A stretch of DNA of 64,000 bases from Gracilaria gracilis. Lineage: Eukaryota; Rhodophyta; Florideophyceae; Gracilariales; Gracilariaceae. The stretch is from contig JARGSG010000214.1 of NCBI GenBank assembly GCA_030374805.1, positions 124,001 to 188,000 on the forward strand, given 5' to 3'. The notes beneath the pieces are model-generated. The model saw only the letters and a program-made list of their open reading frames with translations. It did not search any database and had not been told where the DNA came from. This document shows positions 43,182 through 53,244 of the stretch, piece by piece; position 1 is the first letter of the stretch; each line of letters begins with the position of its first letter. The translations under genes and the position numbers were made by a program.

Positions 43182-44567
43182 TCAACCACCCATTAAGGTT
43201 TGTTGAATGCTCGCCGCACTTGGTGGCGATCTTACTGAAGCTTGTAGTGGTGTCGACGACCAATTAACAATAGAGGTGGCTCTTGACTGAGCCTTCGGGG
43301 CAGTCACGACATGAATCGCCATCCCTTCTGGTACGCGGATGAGCGAATCACCCTCTGAGGTAGTGCTTTCTTCTAGCTCCAATACTGACCGTTTTGGTTT
43401 GTACTTTGCGGCATGGGGCGCCGACTTCTTCTTCCCGTGCCAGAGAGTGTTGCCGAGCCACTGGGCATAACGGGCAAGCCGATTATAGTCCACCTTACGG
43501 TTGTTCGCCACGTAGTTGCATACCTGCGAACGGATCGCTTTGCCGAAATTATCGGCAAATAGCGACTTAAACCTACTAGTGGTAGTCTCCGTTCAAACAA
43601 GAACGGTGTTCTGCACGGTGGTCGCCAGTGGGGCAGCCTGTTGAACAGTGACAGAACTATCCGCGGCTGCGGGTAACACAGCAGTAGCGGACTAAACCGA
43701 TGAGACAGGGATCCTAAGAGAAACCATTTGTTGCAACACCACAGCATTAGCTGGCGAAATCGTAGGAGGAAATTCGGTCTTCGCACGCAGATAGGAGGTT
43801 GAAGGTACAGATGCCTGTGCTTCTGGGAGTCAGGGCTTCATAATTAATCACAAATGTTGGCCACTCCCACAAAGTAAGAGTAAACTTTGGCGACACAGGC
43901 CCCTGGGTGTAGGATAGATGACAGAGCAATCGGGAGGCGGTCTCGGGAATCCGGTTGTCTTGAAACTTCACTACGCGGGCTTCCACCCATCCAGGATTGT
44001 GTTAACGATTACCATTGGCGTATGGGACCTTGGATCCGCGTATGCGAGGACGATCTGCGTACGGGAGCTGATTATCCGTTTAACTCGAAGCATCTGTGGT
44101 GGAAGGGAGCCCTGTAATTGCCACAGAACACAGTTCATCCTGTGTAAAATGCAAATTATCAACCTCTTGACGAGAGTGCTCCTGCGGCAGCATTGAAAAT
44201 GACGACGGAACACCTTCTAGTTGTAAGGACTTGGACTTAATACGGCTACCGGTGCGAGCCTGCAGCGCGTTCCTTCCGACTTTGCGTATTGCAACAGCTC
44301 GAGGTAGGTTACCCTCCTACCATCTCTTGATGTTGAGCGACTAGAGTGCGAATAGCCGGGTCCAAACCGTCGATAAACATTTTGCAACGCTCTCCAGCGG
44401 TGTAAGTATTGCCACATGGGTGGAAAAGTTTGTTCAGTCTGAATGAAAGTTCGATCTCCGTCAACCTCGGGCGTTGCTTTGTATCGCGTAACGCAAGGAT
44501 CGACTTCTGGATAGCCGTCCCGGTCGCGTAAGAACGCAGTAATTATTGAACAGCTTCGGGCCAACAC
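43182..44567 (-). pseudogene. Gypsy 2 gag remnant
   Basis: Several short frames. 44217-44567 carries FIQTEQTFPPMWQYLHRWRALQ and RRVTYLELLQYAKSEG, the capsid region of gypsy gags (length and spacing agree). 43182-43511 is a Ser/Thr/Pro-rich tail with HAAKYKPKRS. A zinc knuckle was not found. Multiple stops separate the pieces. Confidence 0.5.
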
Positions 44568-47121
44568 GTGACCTCTCCCTCAGAGGCACAAGATGAACTT
44601 CTGAAAAAGTCGTATTGATCTTTTGCCAATCTATGTAATAAATAAATTAAGGAGACGTATGTCTCTCCCACAAACATCCCTAGGATGTCGGCTTCCGCAA
44701 CAAAGCGTGATAGTAAGCCCAACACCATAATTGGGTCTTCCCCAGTAAATTAGTGGTTATAGGACGACAAAGCCATCCTCTTGATGCATCATTTCCCCTC
44801 CCCAGTGCCACGGGGAGTAAGATCCAAACTGGAGTCCTCCAAACGGTGAGACCTGTACGATAAAACCTTCTTCTAAAAAGGGTTAGTAGGCTTCAGCTCC
44901 TTCAAACCATAGTGCTTTCTTCCATTCTGTCAGGTCCCAACATCACCATGAGTTGCTGCAGAACGATTCGAATTCTACGAGCGAGCACGAAGATGTCAGT
45001 CAAGTCAGTAGGCGATCCCCAAGACGAAGAATCCGCCGATCGGCGAGCGCCGATCGGCGAGAATGCACAGATGAATGGAACGGGTCAGAGTAGACTTAAT
45101 TGTTAACTTTCCTATTGGAGTGGGCCTTCGCTGAATCACGATGATGTGCGCGATTGGATACCCCAGGTTGCGTGTCAGGTACGTTCTCGCCATCTCTAAT
45201 GATGTCTAAGAACGTCTCAAGACGGACTAAAACGCGATTAAACTTCGAATCAATTTCATCACCCAAACCTGGGTCGCTACGTAGGACCTCTAAGAGGGGT
45301 TTACACCGGTACGTAGTACACGTAGATCTTCAGATACACCTCCGAAGAGATCGGCATCAATCCTCAAGCGGAGTGTATCGAACTTGGTGACGAGTGCAGA
45401 CTGAGAGCTATGCAGCACAGAAATCTAGGCATTTAGGGTCTGAACATTCAACTGCAGCTCGACAACGAGCGCAACATTACCTGCAGCAGCAGTGTTCGGC
45501 CTCTTTATCAGGGCACCTCAGGACTCAGCCGCTGGGGGCAACGACTACTTTGATGACGGCTTCCGGCTTCCGTGTTTCTTCTCGATACCATCGGAATTCC
45601 AAGGGACAGACCGCGCGCGGCGGGGTACATCAGCATCCGCAGAGCGAGACTTGGATGGGCAAGCACTACGGTCTCGAGACGGCTCACCTCAGACCATCTT
45701 CAACCGAGGGGAATAGCCAGAAACTGAGAACAATAAGTAGGAACAACCAAATAGAATGACCTCAAATTAGTGATCCACAATCACCAGAGTTAACCAACAA
45801 TCCAATATTCGACAGCAAAACAATTAATCGGTTACAGTCCAAAACACTTCTCTGGGCTTACACAGCTTAGAAGTACGGAACACCTGCTGGCAGTACCGGT
45901 GTTCCGAGCAGAATCCTTTACGCGGATTGATCCGTTGGCAGTTTCGGATATCCTTGTGAGATCAACGACTTCTAGGTCAGGAGACCAGTTTTTAGTGCAA
46001 ACCAAGACGGGAAAAACAAACGAAGACTTTCGGTATCTTCCTCCTAGGTAGGGTAGCTGAAAAACAGAGCCCCTCGCGGAATGGGTGCTTTATCCTTGTG
46101 TAAAACCGCGACCCACCGTCTCGACGAGCGAAGCAAAGCTGGCAGGGAGCCGAGAAGTCGGAATTGGAGTAGTATACCGTGGGATGGATCGATGACGTCA
46201 CCCAATGAGAATGGTCTTCACAAGAGTGGTAACATGGACCGCAGAATGCGAGAACAGGTAGGAAAAATGGGGCAAGGGCAAACGAGCAACAACGGTAATC
46301 GGGGTGGGCGACATCTGTTAAACAGCGACAAGAGCAGTACAAAAACACTGGTAACACACGCACCTTGGGCAGCAAGTTGTGCTGTTGGCTTCACGAAATA
46401 GATGAATAGTCCTACTCGAAAATTCGACTCTCCGCGAAGATGATGTCGTGCACCAGGGGTTTCTGAATCAGAGCCGAACACTCGCTTGTTCGTGTTTACA
46501 TGACCGGAACTGCCCGAGCTCACACACCTAAGTAGTGGTGGTCGGCAGTCCTGCAAATTATTGTAATAACTAAACAAACAGATAGATAGAAATAATCTAA
46601 GGTATCCCCAAGACGGGCGGCATGCACACGTACACGTGTATTATCCTACTAACTGCCACGTCACTCATGACAAATACCAATTGGGATCCTTCGACCATAA
46701 ACAATGGGTTGATACACTAGTCATAATTCCCTTCCATGATATGTAGCTCACTCATGCTCCATATGACTCGCATTAGCGGAGAACTCCGCGATGACGCGTT
46801 GCTCTTCAAGGTTTACTGACTGAAGCGGTTGAGATAAGTAAATTGCTAAGAAACATGAGGATATATCTGCATTTGTGGGACGCTGAAATCTGCAGCATTT
46901 TGGCCCTGGTTCTGAGGACCATCGCGCTGTAGATAAATCTTCGAGATATTTCTGACGGCAGCCCGTAAAAAAGAAGTTACGCAAGCTTTTGAAGTTCGGA
47001 AGACTGGAATCGATCCACGTGGAAGGAGAATGGTGAAATTCAAGTTGTTAGAAGACTATATACTTCGCAGCATTTGTACTAGACTCACTGTAATCTCCGA
47101 CTAATACAGTTAGGTATATCG
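44568..47121. other. Unclassified region between gypsy 2 and copia 1
   Basis: May include the 5' leader or LTR of gypsy 2. Contains a tandem palindrome (45034-45059) and an inverted repeat CGGAACACC / GGTGTTCCG near 45879-45907. Frame 46748-46984 (-) has a protein-like NLEEQRVIAEFSANASHMEHE, possibly another gag fragment. No gene is supported. Confidence 0.4.
45034..45059. repeat. Tandem pair of 12-bp palindromes
   Basis: CGCCGATCGGCG occurs twice in direct orientation, 14 bp apart (45034-45045 and 45048-45059), joined by AG. Confidence 0.85.
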
Positions 47122-47242
47122 TGTGGGATCACGCAGAGAGAGGGGTCAATAACTCTTTGAGTTTACTGATGGAGAGGAGAGATCTCGACTTGTAACCGTA
47201 CGCCAGAGGCTCTATGTGTAGGTGTGTACGTGTGTGAGAACT
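47122..47242 (-). repeat. Copia 1 3' LTR
   Basis: Matches 50202-50320 over its full length with scattered substitutions (TGTGGGATCACG at one end, GCTCTATGTGTAGGTG near the other). Read on the element strand, the LTR should start TGTTGTCACAC and end GATCCCACA. Confidence 0.88.
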
Positions 47243-47899
47243 GAAGGTCTGGACGTTGTGACGGTGGCTGGCTCAGAGCATCTATGGTTGGTCAAAGATC
47301 TATAAATTGTGACAACACGCCTCCCGATGCTCTGTGCAGGCCAGAGTGACGCTTGGGGGCTAATGTCGAGAGCATGCTTCATCTGGAGAAAGGCAGTTCT
47401 ACCCAGCGCTTTTGTCAGTATATCCGCGAGGTTGTGGGAGGAGCGCACGTAATGGAGTACGATATTGCCGCTGCAAAGATGTTCTCGTAAGTAATGGTGT
47501 CTCATGTCTATAAACTTTCTTCTTTTTGATTCTCCAGTGTTGTGTCCCATGGCCATCAAGGACTGGTTGTTAACAAACAGTTGCAAAAGTTTTGTACAGG
47601 GCAGATTCAAAAACTACATCAAGCGGCGTATGAAGCAGATGTGTTGCACTGCGGATGTCGCGGCTATTTACTCCTCTTCCGCGGTTAAGAGCGCTACGCA
47701 TGATTGCTGCGATGATTTCCATGAGATTGGGCTGCCAATCATATATCAAAACGAAACCGCTTATCGACTTTCGATTTGTTTCATCTGTTGCAAGGTCGGC
47801 GTCCGCATATGCTTTGAAAGAGAAGTGGCTATATGAGAGGGCATGGTCGCGTCTGTATGTGATTTTGTGGGGGACTGTGCCCTTCAGATATCGCAACAC
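47212..47899 (-). pseudogene. Copia 1 RNase H
   Basis: Frame 47570-47899 has LRYLKGT, FKAYADADLATDETNRKSISGFV (first catalytic Asp). After a shift, frame 47212-47610 has LQLFVNNQSLMAMGHN (the usual DNQSA site reads NNQSL), FIDMRHHYLREHL and NLADILTKALGR. The domain overlaps the 3' LTR by about 30 bp at its end. Confidence 0.82.
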
Positions 47900-48777
47900 C
47901 TCTTTTAAGCAGTTCCAGTGCCACTAGGTTTGCTTGTTAAGGCTTGAGCTAGTAAAGAGACAGCAAACGAAATATACGGGCGCGAGAAGTCGGCGACCGA
48001 TCGCAGCAAGCCGACGAGTTGGACGTAAATGTCATGCTGTGAGGAAAGCTTCACATCTTCGTCGTTGGGAGCATCGAATTTGGCTTTTCTTGTGTGTGGA
48101 GATTGGCGAGGATTGCAATTCGATAGCTTTGAGAGGGAAAGCGCTTATTTGACATAGCTTGGTTGGCTCAGGTGGATACCTTGATCAGTGTAATTGGTTT
48201 TCCAGCCCAAATAAGTCTTTGGTGTGGCTATTTGTCTGATATTGTACTTATCGGAGAGCCTTTTAAAAGAGTATCAACGTGTTTTTTGTGCAATAGGGCA
48301 ACGAGGTAATTGTCGCTGTTGAGGCAAAAGATTTTGAATGATTCGGAATCATGCTTCACGAAAAGTCAAGGGCAGCGCGGGATTGTTGGTATGCCAATGA
48401 CTGGAGGCACGCTACCCACCTTCGAGATAGTAATAGAGGCCAGAGAGGTTCCCGTATAGGTTGCGCACGAGCTTTCCACCAGGAGTGTCATTTTTAAACG
48501 ATCCATCGAAAAGTGGGTATTGTTTGACATAGACAGGTTTGTCGTATCGGTACAGTTCGTGGGGGTATGATGTGGTCACGTCAAAGTGTTCCAAATGCAA
48601 GCTTCCAGCGGCGGTGATGGCAAATACGAGAAATACGTTGGCCTTCTGTGCAAGATGTGCATATGTGTGGTCGGGGCCGAAGTGCGCATGGGGTTTCATC
48701 ATGTCTCCACGTACTGCGAGGCGAGCTTTCCTCTCAGTAATTTGTTCTTTGACATCTCGTTTATACCGGTACTTCAT
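47900..48777 (-). pseudogene. Copia 1 reverse transcriptase remnant
   Basis: Frame 48412-48777 shows ERKARLAVRGDMM, HLEHFDVTTSYPHELYRYDKPVYV (motif A Asp) and LVRNLYG. Farther down, in another frame near 48330, LNSDNYLVALLHKKHVDTLLK occupies the YVDD position, where the catalytic pair is degraded to SDN. The region between 48412 and 47900 is heavily mutated. Confidence 0.7.
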
Positions 48778-49026
48778 AGTTAACTCGATGAGTTCGGGAG
48801 GTAGTTTCTCTTTAGGGTGTCATTTGGCGACGCCAAGTTTGTCGATCTTTTCGATTTCGGAGCCATGAAAATTGGCCCATAAGTGCACTTAGGGCTATCT
48901 TTGCGCTTGGTTGCGCGAGAACTGCGGTAGAGATGAAGCTTCAATGGTCTGAAGGGTGATTTTTGGGATAAAGTTTTTGAAGGATAGGGCAGTGGTGAGC
49001 ACGGAGTCTCTGGGGGGCGAGTACGA

Positions 49027-49776
49027 CTAGAAATCAAGGGAACTTACTTTGCGGTGTTTGTGAGATTTAACGTCTTGAATGATGATTTGTGTATTGTTAA
49101 CCCCGAAAATGTATCCTAATAAAATGTCTCTGGCGTCTAGTTTGCTCCGTGACGTGGGGTCCGTGATGACTGGGATGCTCCCGAGTTGGCCAAATGTGGT
49201 CATTGTGTGAATAGTGGGGACTCGGCCGTGCCAGTCTGTGTACGGTATGCTTCGTGTTTTCTTGTGAAGTGAGCGGTTGTATTTGAACACAGCATCTCTG
49301 GGGGCATCCTTCCAGTAATTATTGGGTAGCTTGGAGTTATTCAAGTGGGATCCGACAATGAGGCTCAATGTTCCGATTACACGTTCAGCTAGAGAGTTTT
49401 CTTGAGGGTTGTATGGTGTGGAGGTATTGAGTTCGGTGTCATGTGAGTGGAGGATGGTTAGGAATCTTTTCGAAATGTATTCACCGGCGTTGTCAGTTTC
49501 GAGGAGTATGAGGGCTGAGCCGAATTTGTTCTTCATCACGTTTAGTACTATGGCTGTAGAGTTTGTGAGTTTGGTATGGGAGGCCGCGCAGGAAACAAGA
49601 AGGAATCGTGTTCTGATTTTCGGGGAACACTGCGAAGTATTTGTTACCGTGGGTGGTTGGATGTAGGTGAAATTGGACCTGAAATGTCGAAGGACATAGA
49701 TTTTCCAACAGTGTAGTTGTGGGTGGCTGGCTGCTGTGACGCTTTCACTCTCTTGCCATGGATGCATCCTGAACAT
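49027..49776 (-). pseudogene. Copia 1 integrase core
   Basis: A 249-codon frame with LLETDNAGEYIS (second catalytic Asp), TPYNPQENSLAERVIGTL (catalytic Glu) and the C-terminal PTIHTMTTFGQLGSIPVI, ARDILLGYIFG region. The first Asp is in the neighbouring frame (MSFDISGPISP, near 49690). It is the best-preserved part of this element. Confidence 0.85.
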
Positions 49777-50138
49777 TTTAAGGACGAAGGGGGGCGCATG
49801 AGAATTGGTGGTGTGTCGAGTAGTCCTAGCTTGGCCATATTCTGTAAAGTACGGGGGTCAAGGTGATTATACTGGAGGTGCCATTCGTGAAAAGCTTGCG
49901 CTTCAACGTGGGGCACTGGGGTAGGTACGGTGACATCGGGTTCTTTTGATGAGTTGGAGGTTTGGGTGCGTTTGTTTTGGCGTTTGGTTCCTTGAGTTGA
50001 TTCAGTTTGTTCTGCCATTGATAAATGGCGGTGTCGCAGTGCTTGATTGTGTCGTGAAGTACGCTGCTGTTTTCTTTGTGCACTGGAAACTGTGATAGAC
50101 GTTTTCGTGTGTTGGAGGGAACAGTCAGCTATGCTCAC
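49644..50138 (-). pseudogene. Copia 1 gag-pre-integrase domain
   Basis: Contains the HHCC zinc module EWHLQYNHLDPRTLQNMAKLGLL...LKCSGCIHGKR and ends in the start of the integrase core. Upstream of it only about 60 bp separate the frame from the 5' LTR, so gag and protease were lost by deletion. Confidence 0.8.
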
Positions 50139-50190
50139 TGTTCGTCGGATGCGCAGCGGATCTAGTCTGTCTTTGCGGTTCGTTAGATGT

Positions 50191-50201
50191 GGCCCATAAC
50201 C
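50191..50201 (-). promoter_or_regulatory. Copia 1 primer-binding site, half-tRNA(iMet) type
   Basis: Directly inside the 5' LTR the plus strand reads GGCCCATAACC, which is identical to the anticodon stem-loop region of eukaryotic initiator tRNA-Met (anticodon CAU). The element would thus be primed by an internally cleaved tRNA, as known for Drosophila copia and yeast Ty5, not by the tRNA 3' CCA end. Confidence 0.75.
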
Positions 50202-50320
50202 TGTGGGATCACGAAGACAGAGAACGATACCTCTGTGAGCTTACTGATTCAGAGGAGAGACTTCGGCTTGTAACCATACGCTGGCAGCTCTATGTGTAGG
50301 TGGCTACGTGTGTGACAACA
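50202..50320 (-). repeat. Copia 1 5' LTR
   Basis: Pairs with 47122-47242. On the element strand it begins TGTTGTCACAC and ends GATCCCACA, the standard TG...CA boundary, and is followed at once by the primer-binding site. Confidence 0.88.
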
Positions 50321-51309
50321 TATAGAACATTTCAAGCAGCACCTGCGAATGTACTGTTAAGGAACGGGCTCTAATTTTTCAGTGGAACTTGTCCATGCAA
50401 TATTATGTCAATTCGATGCGCAGATTTTGCGTTCGTCGGTGTTATCGGAATGCTGGTTTTCTTGTCAATAATGACCGACTTAAAATTATCAAAAACTGGG
50501 TGAATTTATCCAGACTTGGAAGTGCCTAATATCCGAACAGATTTTCATATATCCACTTGCCCTAGTCTGCGTGGAAAGAATTATTCAAGATTACTTCCAT
50601 TATTGCTAGTTTAGATGGAAGACAAACTAGAATGCTACTTCCGTTCATGATAGTTTTCGATCGCAACGTAAGTTTGTAAGTGGTACATATTTAGAACTTT
50701 AATGCGGCAAATAGGGATATATATTATAGAAATCTGCTTATGAAATACAATTACAAGACCATCAAATAGGAACTCTATACCGACATATAGCATATATATT
50801 AACAAACCCCATATCAGTCATTTACTCGGTCAATATTGGTACGCCTTCGCATCACCTGCAACGTTCTACACTATTCCTTTCCACCGAATTTTCGCTATAT
50901 TTCCCTACCTGCTACATACCACTCCTCTCTCCCAACGGCCCCACACCACTTCCCGCCATGCCTAATTGCTGCTTTGGAAACATCCTCTTCTTCAATTGCA
51001 TTCCCTCTGCCATTCAAGGGCACGAAAGAAAAAGCCCCTACCGTCCTGGAACCAAGAATTATTTCCTCGCTAGTGTCCTCTCCAACTTCTCCCTACGCAA
51101 AAACCTTGACAAGGCCAACCTCAACTACCGCCACCACCCTCATCCCCTCCCTCCAATCGCCCTTCCGACAACGTCTCCATCGCTGACGACGACTCCTACC
51201 ACCAGCAACCGCTCTCCATCTCCATCCACCCCTACAAGGCCTACTGCATCGTCTGCATCCCCTTCTGCTCTCTCTTCCCCTCCCCACCTCTTCTATCGTC
51301 TCCATCTTT
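50321..51309. other. AT-rich stretch, then pyrimidine-rich low complexity
   Basis: 50321-50840 shows no feature. 50880-51300 is C/T-rich and can be read as Ser/Pro/Thr-rich peptides in two frames; it may be the linker upstream of the copia 2 RT but no motif proves it. Confidence 0.4.
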
Positions 51310-52513
51310 GAGAATTTAGAAATACTCGGAATCTTGAAAAAGCAACTCAGCTTGAAATTTGAAATGATGGAATTGGGAGAAATGGAACATGTCCTAGGTA
51401 TTGAAATTGATTACAATCAAAAAATGCATCTATGAAACTGAGTTAAATTCCTTATGCTCAGAATTTGGGTCAAATATTTAACATGAAAAACTGGAAAGGA
51501 ATCAGTCCACCTATGGACACCAACAAACCTAATTCTAAATGCCAGGATGTAGAGGAAACCCAAACCGTCCCCTGCAGGGAACTAATTGGATCAGGTATGT
51601 ATTTTTCGCTTGGAACCCGATCTGATTTGGCACATGCAGTAAGATTACTGGATCAATTTTCCAAGCAACATAGCATCGAACAATGGAAAGCGTGCAAGCG
51701 CGTCTTGAGATATATACAAGCCAACAAAGAATTTCTGCCAGGAATAGAAGCCTTCCGAAAATCATTACCTTCAGATTTTCAGTGATTCCAGTTGGCTAAT
51801 ACAAAAGAAAAAAAATCTATTTCAGAATATGCTACACTTCATGTCAAGTGTCTATTATCTCGGAGTAGTCGAAACAACGCTGTGTGGCCTTATCATCAAC
51901 AATAGCACAATTAATTGCGATCACAGAATTAGTCAAGGAAAGGAAGTGGCTAAGAAAAAATATTGCAAGAACTTTCGTATACGGAAAAGAACTTCTTTTA
52001 AATTTTGGTAGACAACCAATCGACAATTGGTTTGTCCAAAATGGAAGGAGGCCACGGGAAATACAAGCACATTGCTATAAGACATATCTTTAAACTGGAC
52101 TATGTGGAAAAGGGCGAAGTACAAATTATGTGCTGCCCAATCAACGACATGGCCGCCGATGTATTTACGAAATCACTACAAAAAGTCAGGCATTACTATT
52201 TTTTGGAAAAGTTAAAACTGAAGCAGTTATGCAGTTGAGATAGGATGTTATTGAAGCATCGAGCAGCTTCTTAGAAGCAATTGGAAAATGCTTGTTTCCA
52301 TATGTTTCTAGAATCTTCCACATACCAAACTGTTGGAAACATGTTATGCGTTTTTGTAGAAATATGCTACAAGTCTAGGGCTCTATAGAAATTCGTAGAA
52401 CGAGTATAAAAAACTACCGAGATACTCAGGATTGACCAAAGAAAGAAGTAAAGCCGAGTGCTAGTGAGTACGACCACTTCTGTTTTATCTTAAGCGCCTA
52501 CCTTTCCACAACA
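51310..52513 (+). mobile_element. Ty1/copia retrotransposon 2, 3' fragment
   Basis: A plus-strand remnant of the end of pol plus a 3' LTR. RT end: LKKQLSLKFEMMELGEMEHVLGIEIDY near 51350; then PCRELIGSGMYFSLGTRSDLAHAV and KACKRVLRYIQ (51465-51785); RNase H end with VDNQSTIGLSK, KHIAIRHIF, VEKGEVQIMCCP and AADVFTKSL (52005-52238). Everything upstream (gag, protease, integrase, most RT) is missing. Its better match to common copia motifs shows it is a different lineage from copia 1. Confidence 0.82.
52331..52513 (+). repeat. Copia 2 putative 3' LTR
   Basis: 183 bp starting TGTTGGAAAC and ending CCACAACA, the inverted TGTTG/CAACA ends typical of copia LTRs, about 90 bp after the RNase H stop. 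A TATA box (TATAAAAAA, 52405) sits in the middle. No second copy is present, so the boundary is inferred. Confidence 0.6.
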
Positions 52514-52955
52514 GCTCCGTCATCAATCACCATTTCACCAGTCTCTTCCATGGGTTGGGTTTAGCTATAGATATTTTCGGGCTGCAAGCGCTAGCCTGGA
52601 GCCCATGGAGCTCAGCAAGCTCGAGGAGCTCGCTCTTCGATCTGCAGCAAGTGTACGGACGACACACGGAAAACACGCGCCGCCGTCACAAGTCTATGAC
52701 CTACCCCACTCTGGATGGAGACGAGATCAATCGTCTTTTTGGAGAAAAGAACAAAGTCCAAGAAGAAAGAGGCGTGGGACATGACAGCAAAAGCGACCGT
52801 AAATTACGAGAACAAGTGCAAAACAGTCAAACACAGCAACAACAAACATTAGACGCATAGACACATCGTTACAGCCAGGACAAACCACGCGTGGCGCCGG
52901 TACGAGACGCGTCTTGACCCAATAAAAGTAGACAGAGGGCGTCTTCATCCTAAAC
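52514..52955. other. No recognised gene
   Basis: Frame 52555-52860 (+, about 101 codons, basic and Gln-rich end) is open but has no motif. Confidence 0.4.
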
Positions 52956-53244
52956 AAACTCCTATGAACGCTGAATATGGCCAATATGTGTCCTAAATAT
53001 GGCCGAAGTGTGGCAGTCTAAGTCGAAAACTTCGAAGGCCGTGTAACTACTGAAAATAAGTCCTTTTGCCCGCCGACACGTATACACTTCGGCCATATTT
53101 GGGTCATATTTTAGCCGTATGAAGAACAAAGAAACTTGTTCATCTTCCCTGGATAAACATTCCCAGATATTTTTGAGTGTAACGGCCACATTTCGGCCCC
53201 GTTTCGGCCCTATTTCGGAGATATTTAGTGTTCATAGGGAAACT
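52956..53244 (+). mobile_element. MITE family M1, copy 2 (279 bp) with 5-bp target duplication
   Basis: The element 52961-53239 runs from CCTATGAAC to GTTCATAGGG and is flanked by AAACT on both sides. It has the same internal order as copy 3 and inverse of copy 1, with a conserved middle (AACTTGTTCATCTTCCCTGG-like, TAAACATT) and the GGCCGAAATATGG-type motifs near both ends. Confidence 0.9.

Larger units (their letters stand above)
40412..44567 (-). mobile_element. Ty3/gypsy retrotransposon 2, internally deleted
   Basis: Minus-strand gag, protease, RT, partial RNase H and the very end of integrase are recognisable in order. The RNase H sequence stops at CCLMQEQ (near 40755) and passes directly into the integrase C-terminal segment (RKRCRTYYDQKVTQVV...PGQYVFIKHPP), so most of RNase H and the whole integrase core are gone. 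LTRs were not found. Confidence 0.82.
47122..50320 (-). mobile_element. Ty1/copia retrotransposon 1 with both LTRs, deleted
   Basis: Two direct repeats of about 120 bp bound minus-strand copia coding remnants, in the order pre-integrase, integrase, RT, RNase H. Flanks TATCG (47117-47121) and TATAG (50321-50325) look like a 5-bp target duplication with one change. At 3.2 kb it is shorter than usual copia elements; gag and protease are missing, the first recognisable pol domain beginning about 60 bp inside the 5' LTR. Confidence 0.88.
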
